A stretch of DNA of 64,000 nt from Plutella xylostella (taxonomy: Eukaryota > Arthropoda > Insecta > Lepidoptera > Plutellidae). The notes under the pieces were generated by a model. That model was not told the DNA's origin and made no database searches. It worked only from the letters and a program-made list of their open reading frames with translations. The stretch spans positions 3,472,001 through 3,536,000 of the forward strand of contig NC_063988.1 of the NCBI RefSeq assembly GCF_932276165.1, written 5' to 3'. The stretch's first letter is position 1. Each line of letters opens with the position of its first letter. Shown piece after piece: positions 58,984-64,000 of the stretch. Made by a program: the position numbers and the translations under genes.

Positions 58984-61140
58984 TTCACCGCCTCGTGGGA
59001 CCCGCCCGGCTACTCCTAGCGCCTGCCGCCCACGACCTCTACAATATTAAACGCACAACGGCGGTTCAACACTTCGACTCTCGCTCGCTTCCTTCTCTGT
59101 GTCTTGTGTGTGTGCGCTCAGTTACCTGCCAAAGGTTTCGTATATAGTGTTATAGATAACCTTTAGATGATACGTGTACCTTGTAATACGTTAGTGATGG
59201 TAATATTTGGTTTGGCGCGATCGCCGGGGTCGCCTGCGGGCGAGGGTCGACGAGATACAAATTTTAGTGATTCGAACGAGCTCGTACGAAAGTGCCATGA
59301 CGTAATGACAACTCGGCGCGACCGATCTGTTATCGCCTCCATTGTATATATCTTTTAGAATTGTTTCTGTAAAAATAACGGTATCGTATATTATTATATA
59401 AAGTATAAATTAATTGTTGATATCTGCCATAATACCTAAATAATGTAAATTGTAAATCTTAAGGCCTAACGACTGTCCTAAGTTATATAAATATTGTTGT
59501 ACGAGGTCTATTGAAATTTTCGGCGGCGATGATGAATTTGAATTTGCCAGTTTCCCTTGTTAAATGTTTTACTCGATGATACTTCTCATAGTGTGTTCAT
59601 GGCGGGGTGTTGTGGACGCAGAGCTAACCGTTCGGTGTCAGTTTGCTTGTGGGCTACATATCATTATATAGGTTACGTAGGGCATTTACTGTGTACGACT
59701 TTGCCGGTACAGTTCGGATCGTTTGCATTTTTCTAGTCTTTAGAAACGACGAGTAGACGGCTGCGCGTGACGTCAACTCGCTAATTTTAACATAAATTTG
59801 CTTATGAAATAAAATTGTAAACGTAGATTTTGGAACACTTATCGGTTTTTGAATGCATTTAAGTAATTCTGACTCGTTTATCGTCGTAGTTTTTGACGTT
59901 ATTTAGCGGCGATGCATTTTACACTTTTGCAGCGTCGCTGTTGGTAGGTTACAGTTTGCATGCGAGGTCGCCATTTTGTTTTGTTATGTCCACGCAGAGT
60001 GCAGATTACGCTTAGTCTGGAGCGATGACGGCGGGTGCATGCCATCGCTTAGCTCTGTGATGTGAAGGCCAATAGATAATTTTGTAAAAATCTTGTATAA
60101 CTAACATAATTATTATTATATTATACTTACTTAGATTTTAATATAACTATACCACGTTAAAGTCCACTCTATATTTATTATTTGTTGCACTGATTTTGTT
60201 ATGTTCTATGTTTTATTTGTGTTTAAACCACCTGATTGTAAATAGGAAATGTATCTTTTACTCGTTCTTACTTTTTATTTAGTTCAACGATTATCGAGGA
60301 TGAATTTTTATGTTGTATTTTGATGGATAAATTTCTTGCATTCGAAGTGGATGTACTGATAAATTTATTGGAAATAATATTGATTTGTTTAAAACACCGA
60401 TTCTATTATTTCGTCGCCCTGGTTATTTAAAATTAATTCACAATAACATGACTCATTTGTCTGTGGTTTTAATCCTGTCATATCCAGTATTATTGAATTA
60501 CATAGACCTACTACCTCTAGACTGGCAATCGCCGTGTGCACTATTCTCTTTCTCACTCAAACCATAGATGTTGCCGACAAAAAAATTAAACCTAAATATG
60601 GGGAAATTTAACTTATCATAATAACAAAAACAAAACTTGAGTATATCGTCGGTTGATAGGAAAAAGACACTAAAGGCTAATTTTTCAATAGCCAGATAAA
60701 AGTTTTGCTGGGAAATAATTTTGATGCTGTTGCGTCTCAATGTTTGTATTAACCAGATAACATTTATCTGAATATTGAAAAATCAGCCTTAGTGAGTTTT
60801 TCCTGTCAACCGACGATATAAGAAAAAAAACTTTACTCATACTTATTTTGATTTCAATATAATTATTTAATATACACAAACTGAGTGGATTGTATGATTC
60901 ATTGTCTTCGTCCAATCGAAACAATCCTCTTCAAAATGTGCCGAACACAATTTTTGTATGTTTCTTTGGTTCCCAATTTGTGCGACCGGTAATGTCTATC
61001 CATTTTCTTGATATTTTTTTTCTGTCGGAAACCTATGAAGCAGAGATAAATGGATGAGCATGAGCATTATAATCGTGGGCCAAATATGTGATGGGGTTTT
61101 TTTTAAAGGAAACACGCATTTCGTATCAATACAATAAACT
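58984..61140 (+). other. SLMAP 3' UTR and downstream sequence
   Basis: The stop codon is at 58981-58983. AATAAA candidates lie at 59808-59813 and 61133-61138. The first gives a UTR of about 0.85 kb. A foldback element interrupts the distal part. No second gene is seen. Confidence 0.5.
60642..60820. repeat. Foldback MITE
   Basis: The ends tatatcgtcggttga (60642-60656) and tcaaccgacgatata (60806-60820) are exact inverse. Further complementary stretches lie inside (ctaatttttcaatagccaga against its diverged complement). Confidence 0.75.
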
Positions 61141-61169
61141 TTATATTATACAGAAGAAATCACACATAG

Positions 61170-61762
61170 AAGAAAAAAACCGGCCAAGTGCGAGTCGGGC
61201 TCGCGCACAAAGGGTTCCGTAGTAAGCACAATAACTTAACCAAAATTACAGTTAAATCAACCTATCTCAAAAACTATAAGAGATACTTTGATCAAACCAA
61301 AAATCGTTGAAAGAGTTAATTAGCATGCATCACCTCTATTTTTTTTAGAATTTTATACCCCGTAGTTATAAAAATAGAGGGGGGGGGACATACTTTTTAC
61401 GACTTTGAGAGCTGATATCTCAAAAACCGTTCACTTTAAGAAAAATGTTTTTTAGAAAACTTTATATCATTTTAAAAGACCTTTCCATTGATACCCCACA
61501 CGGGTATGTACATCGAAAAAAAAATTTCATCCCTCAGTTACATGTATGGGGGGCCCCACCCCCAATTCTTTTTTTTACTATTTAGTGTCATATTTTTGTA
61601 GCGGTTCATACAACACATATTCCCATCAAATTTCATCACTGTAGTACTTATAGTTTCCGAGTAAATCGGCTGTGACAGACGGACAGACGGACAGACGGAC
61701 AGACGGACATGACGAAACTATAAGGGTTCCGTTTTTGCCATTTTGGCTACGGAACCCTAAAA
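61170..61762. repeat. Common lepidopteran repeat with (gacg)n
   Basis: Begins 'aaccggccaagtgcgagtcg' and 'aagggttccgtag'. Runs through two stretches with g or t runs and a microsatellite (gacagacg)n at 61674-61709. Ends 'ggctacggaaccctaaaaac'. This family is found in very many moths and butterflies; its class is uncertain to me. Confidence 0.7.
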
Positions 61763-62504
61763 ACGAAACGAACGTTTCCTCACAATGAGAGGCACCTCAT
61801 TTGAAAGAGGAGAATGACTTCTACAAAATATCTACAATCTTCACAAAAACCGAATTCGTGCGCCCCATTTGTAAACCCAACCCGAGTCCGTTACAATTTC
61901 TAGTATTTTCTTTGCATACTATAATATTTGTGGGTAAAATAAATTTTCAATAACTTGCAACACCATGTGATTTGTTATGATATGGTACCTCGTAATTTTT
62001 ACTTAAAACTGATACTAAAAGACCTTACAGTATTAAAATTTGTATCGTTTTATATTAAAATCGAGCCAATAGATAGTACTATGATGAATGTAAGCTTGTT
62101 AAACTTGATAGTATCTACTTACATGTGAAAATATATCTCATCCATCATTCCATCGTGTTTTCGTTCAATATGCTCTATACAACCGAACAAAATCCACCCA
62201 CCCATGTCACACACTCGTTAAGTGATGATAATAGTCTAATAAACTTAATAAACACCCACAAATCACTAGCAAATCAAAAATAAATAGCATTTAGAAAATT
62301 TTGTTGTAACTGTCAGCCTTTGTTTGGCACAGATTTTTCATTTGTTTCATTGTTTGGCACAGAGAACTGACGTAAACAGGCGCCACAGCAAAAAGGACAA
62401 AAAACATTTACAGCTTAACGTTTCTTTCTTACGCTTAATGTAGCTAAGCGTCTCTTTTTCGCAATGTCAGAACTGTCACGATTATACCCCTGTGTTGAAT
62501 TATT
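61763..62504. other. Intergenic, nothing recognised
   Basis: AT-rich; no ORF with coding character, RNA gene or clear repeat. Confidence 0.4.
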
Positions 62505-62821
62505 ATCATTGACAAAGGAATGAAGAGAGGACATGACATATCCACGAAAAAAATGCGCCTACCTAAACTTTGGTGTCAATTAAAATGGCGGCTTTTTTCT
62601 TGAAAAATGTAAACAAACAAATTGTTTGACAGCTGAAGTACCTTGTGTTTGGATGTCAATCAACATGGCGACCGGTCGCAATGTTGTAATTTTAGGCAAA
62701 GACAAAACTACTGTTGTCCTTTTTTACGTAGGATAACACCAATAAGTTAAAAAGAGACGACGATATATTTTTAAGTACCGATTTTTATGCCAGGTCCTCT
62801 CTTTATTCCTTTGTCATTGAT
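62505..62821. repeat. TIR element, about 317 bp
   Basis: The end atcattgacaaaggaatgaa (62505) is the inverse of the end at 62795-62821 with two mismatches over 27 bases. No transposase. Confidence 0.65.
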
Positions 62822-62865
62822 TATTATACTCTGTCCATTATATTATTGGTTTTTTGACATTCAAA

Positions 62866-63077
62866 ATGCCACAAACTTATCTGTTCCGGTGACAGCTCAC
62901 GTAAATGTCTAATATTTCTTAATTCTATAAGATTTTAAGTTTGCTCGTATTGATAATTCGCTCTTGCGGTGTTAATAAACCCATGTCATTTTTTACAACA
63001 TACAATTCATTAGTAAGTAATGAGATATGGATCAATTTAGTTCGCTCTCACCGGAACAGATAAGTTTGTCGCACTGT
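62866..63077. repeat. Second copy of the hairpin MITE family
   Basis: The ends 'tgccacaaacttatctgttc' and 'gaacagataagtttgtcgca' match the element at 43077-43219, but the arms have diverged and the centre is longer. Confidence 0.75.
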
Positions 63078-63167
63078 ACATATTTGATGACTGCAAAGAA
63101 AAACCAACTTTACTTACCAGACATAAGGAAACGTCAAAAATGCAATAACATAGTGAAAGCTCTATAA

Positions 63168-63380
63168 GGGCGCCTTCAAATTAGTCGCTAATTGTCGCGC
63201 TGCTGTCTAAATTCCATATTAATTATTAACGCGCGACTGCAGCGCTGCTGCGGCGCTGCGGCGCTGCGGCCGCGCATCTTTTAAATTACAAAATTTATAT
63301 GGGTTTTGACAGCAGCGCGGCCGCAGCGCTGCAGCCGCGCTGCTTCCGCGCGACAATTAGCGACGAATTTAAAGGCGCCC
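63168..63380. repeat. MITE with TAA duplication and GCNGC-rich core
   Basis: The ends gggcgccttcaaattagtcg and its inverse (ending ggcgccc) are flanked by TAA (63165-63167, 63381-63383). The centre has overlapping gcagcgctg and ggccgc palindromes. Confidence 0.8.
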
Positions 63381-63544
63381 TAAAACCATTAACAAACTCG
63401 TTGCATTAGAAGAAAATCTAAACATTATTAATAAGTATGAGTCTCGTCCGACTACCTCTATAGATAGAGTCATGTATCGTTTCATACTGCAAAACAACTT
63501 TAGAGTATATTCAGTAATATGTAACTTTCAAAATGCTTATTTCA

Positions 63545-63680
63545 GGATTTTTATTATTATTATTATTTAATACTTTATAACATAAGTGTACAAAAATTAT
63601 AAGAACTGCCTATTTTTTTTGGATTCTGCTCTCAACATCTGAAGAAAACAGTTGTCTGCTGAGCCATGTCATATTTGTGT
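63545..63680. repeat. Reversed LINE tail
   Basis: (tta)n is followed by 'taatactttataacataagtg' up to its middle and 'gtacaaaaattataagaact', like the reversed tails at 13565 and 29800. The remaining bases to 64000 show nothing. Confidence 0.4.
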
Positions 63681-64000
63681 CATATTTTTGTAAGAATTCA
63701 TAGGATTGGAAGCTTTAGGTTCCTTCTTTGTCATCAAAAAATTATCTTTGAGTAGGTGAAACTGTGGTCCGTTTGGTAACGTACAACCGTAACCTAAAGT
63801 AGTATAATATTTTCTATGTTAATTTGCAATTGTAGATTTCACTTTGTCATGTAGTCTATTATTCATTATTTTTATTCAAATGGCTCCCTGCAGTTTATCC
63901 AATATAAGATACAGCTCTTGTAATTTTTAAGGAAAATAGTATCTATCATACACATTTTTAACTTAAAATTTAAGGAGAGTTTATCTATAAGGTATAAATC

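Overview
The window is nuclear DNA from an insect, almost certainly a moth or butterfly (Lepidoptera). The evidence is small GC-rich exons in long AT-rich introns with GT/AG boundaries, insect-like orthologue sequences, and repeat families typical of lepidopteran genomes (the 'ccggccaagtgcgagtcgg' repeat, SINE heads with tRNA-like B boxes, LINE tails ending in aataaataaata). No prokaryotic genes, rRNA genes or CRISPR array are present.

Four conserved protein genes were rebuilt exon by exon. All reading phases close across every junction. (1) Minus strand, 697-6808: TMEM120, seven coding exons; the last one or two lie left of the window. (2) Minus strand, 9175-29545: Lis-1 (PAFAH1B1), nine coding exons giving 410 aa, with a 12.3-kb first intron and a long 3' UTR. 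(3) Minus strand, 32130-39105: mitochondrial translation initiation factor 2 (MTIF2), 17 coding exons giving about 709 aa. (4) Plus strand, 40186-58983: SLMAP, 13 coding exons giving about 766 aa, with an N-terminal FHA domain and a C-terminal membrane anchor. MTIF2 and SLMAP are head to head. Three short open first-exon-like pieces (7084, 31200, 39703, all plus strand) cannot be assigned.

Mobile DNA fills the introns: a nearly complete mariner with one frameshift (22570-23862), an internally deleted PIF/Harbinger element with a nested hairpin MITE (42691-44305), a TIR element with a 9-bp target duplication (46524-47743), a 5'-truncated LINE tail (4421-4700), several foldback MITEs, and a strange LTR element (54652-56072). 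The LTR element keeps LTRs, PBS, PPT and a 5-bp target duplication, but its body is replaced by a 521-bp-arm palindrome; it is inserted in an older MITE.

The most unusual theme is repeated local tandem duplication of exon 3' ends together with their splice donors. It affects three neighbouring genes: Lis-1 (two extra pieces), MTIF2 (two extra copies of the G3 exon, one still open and in phase) and SLMAP (one extra piece of exon 5, two of exon 6, six of exon 8). Either this locus is prone to such duplication, or the assembly has local expansion errors. Functionally the genes have separate jobs: Lis-1 in dynein regulation, MTIF2 in mitochondrial translation, SLMAP in STRIPAK/Hippo and membrane anchoring, and TMEM120 in the nuclear envelope and ER membrane. 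They are neighbours, not an operon.
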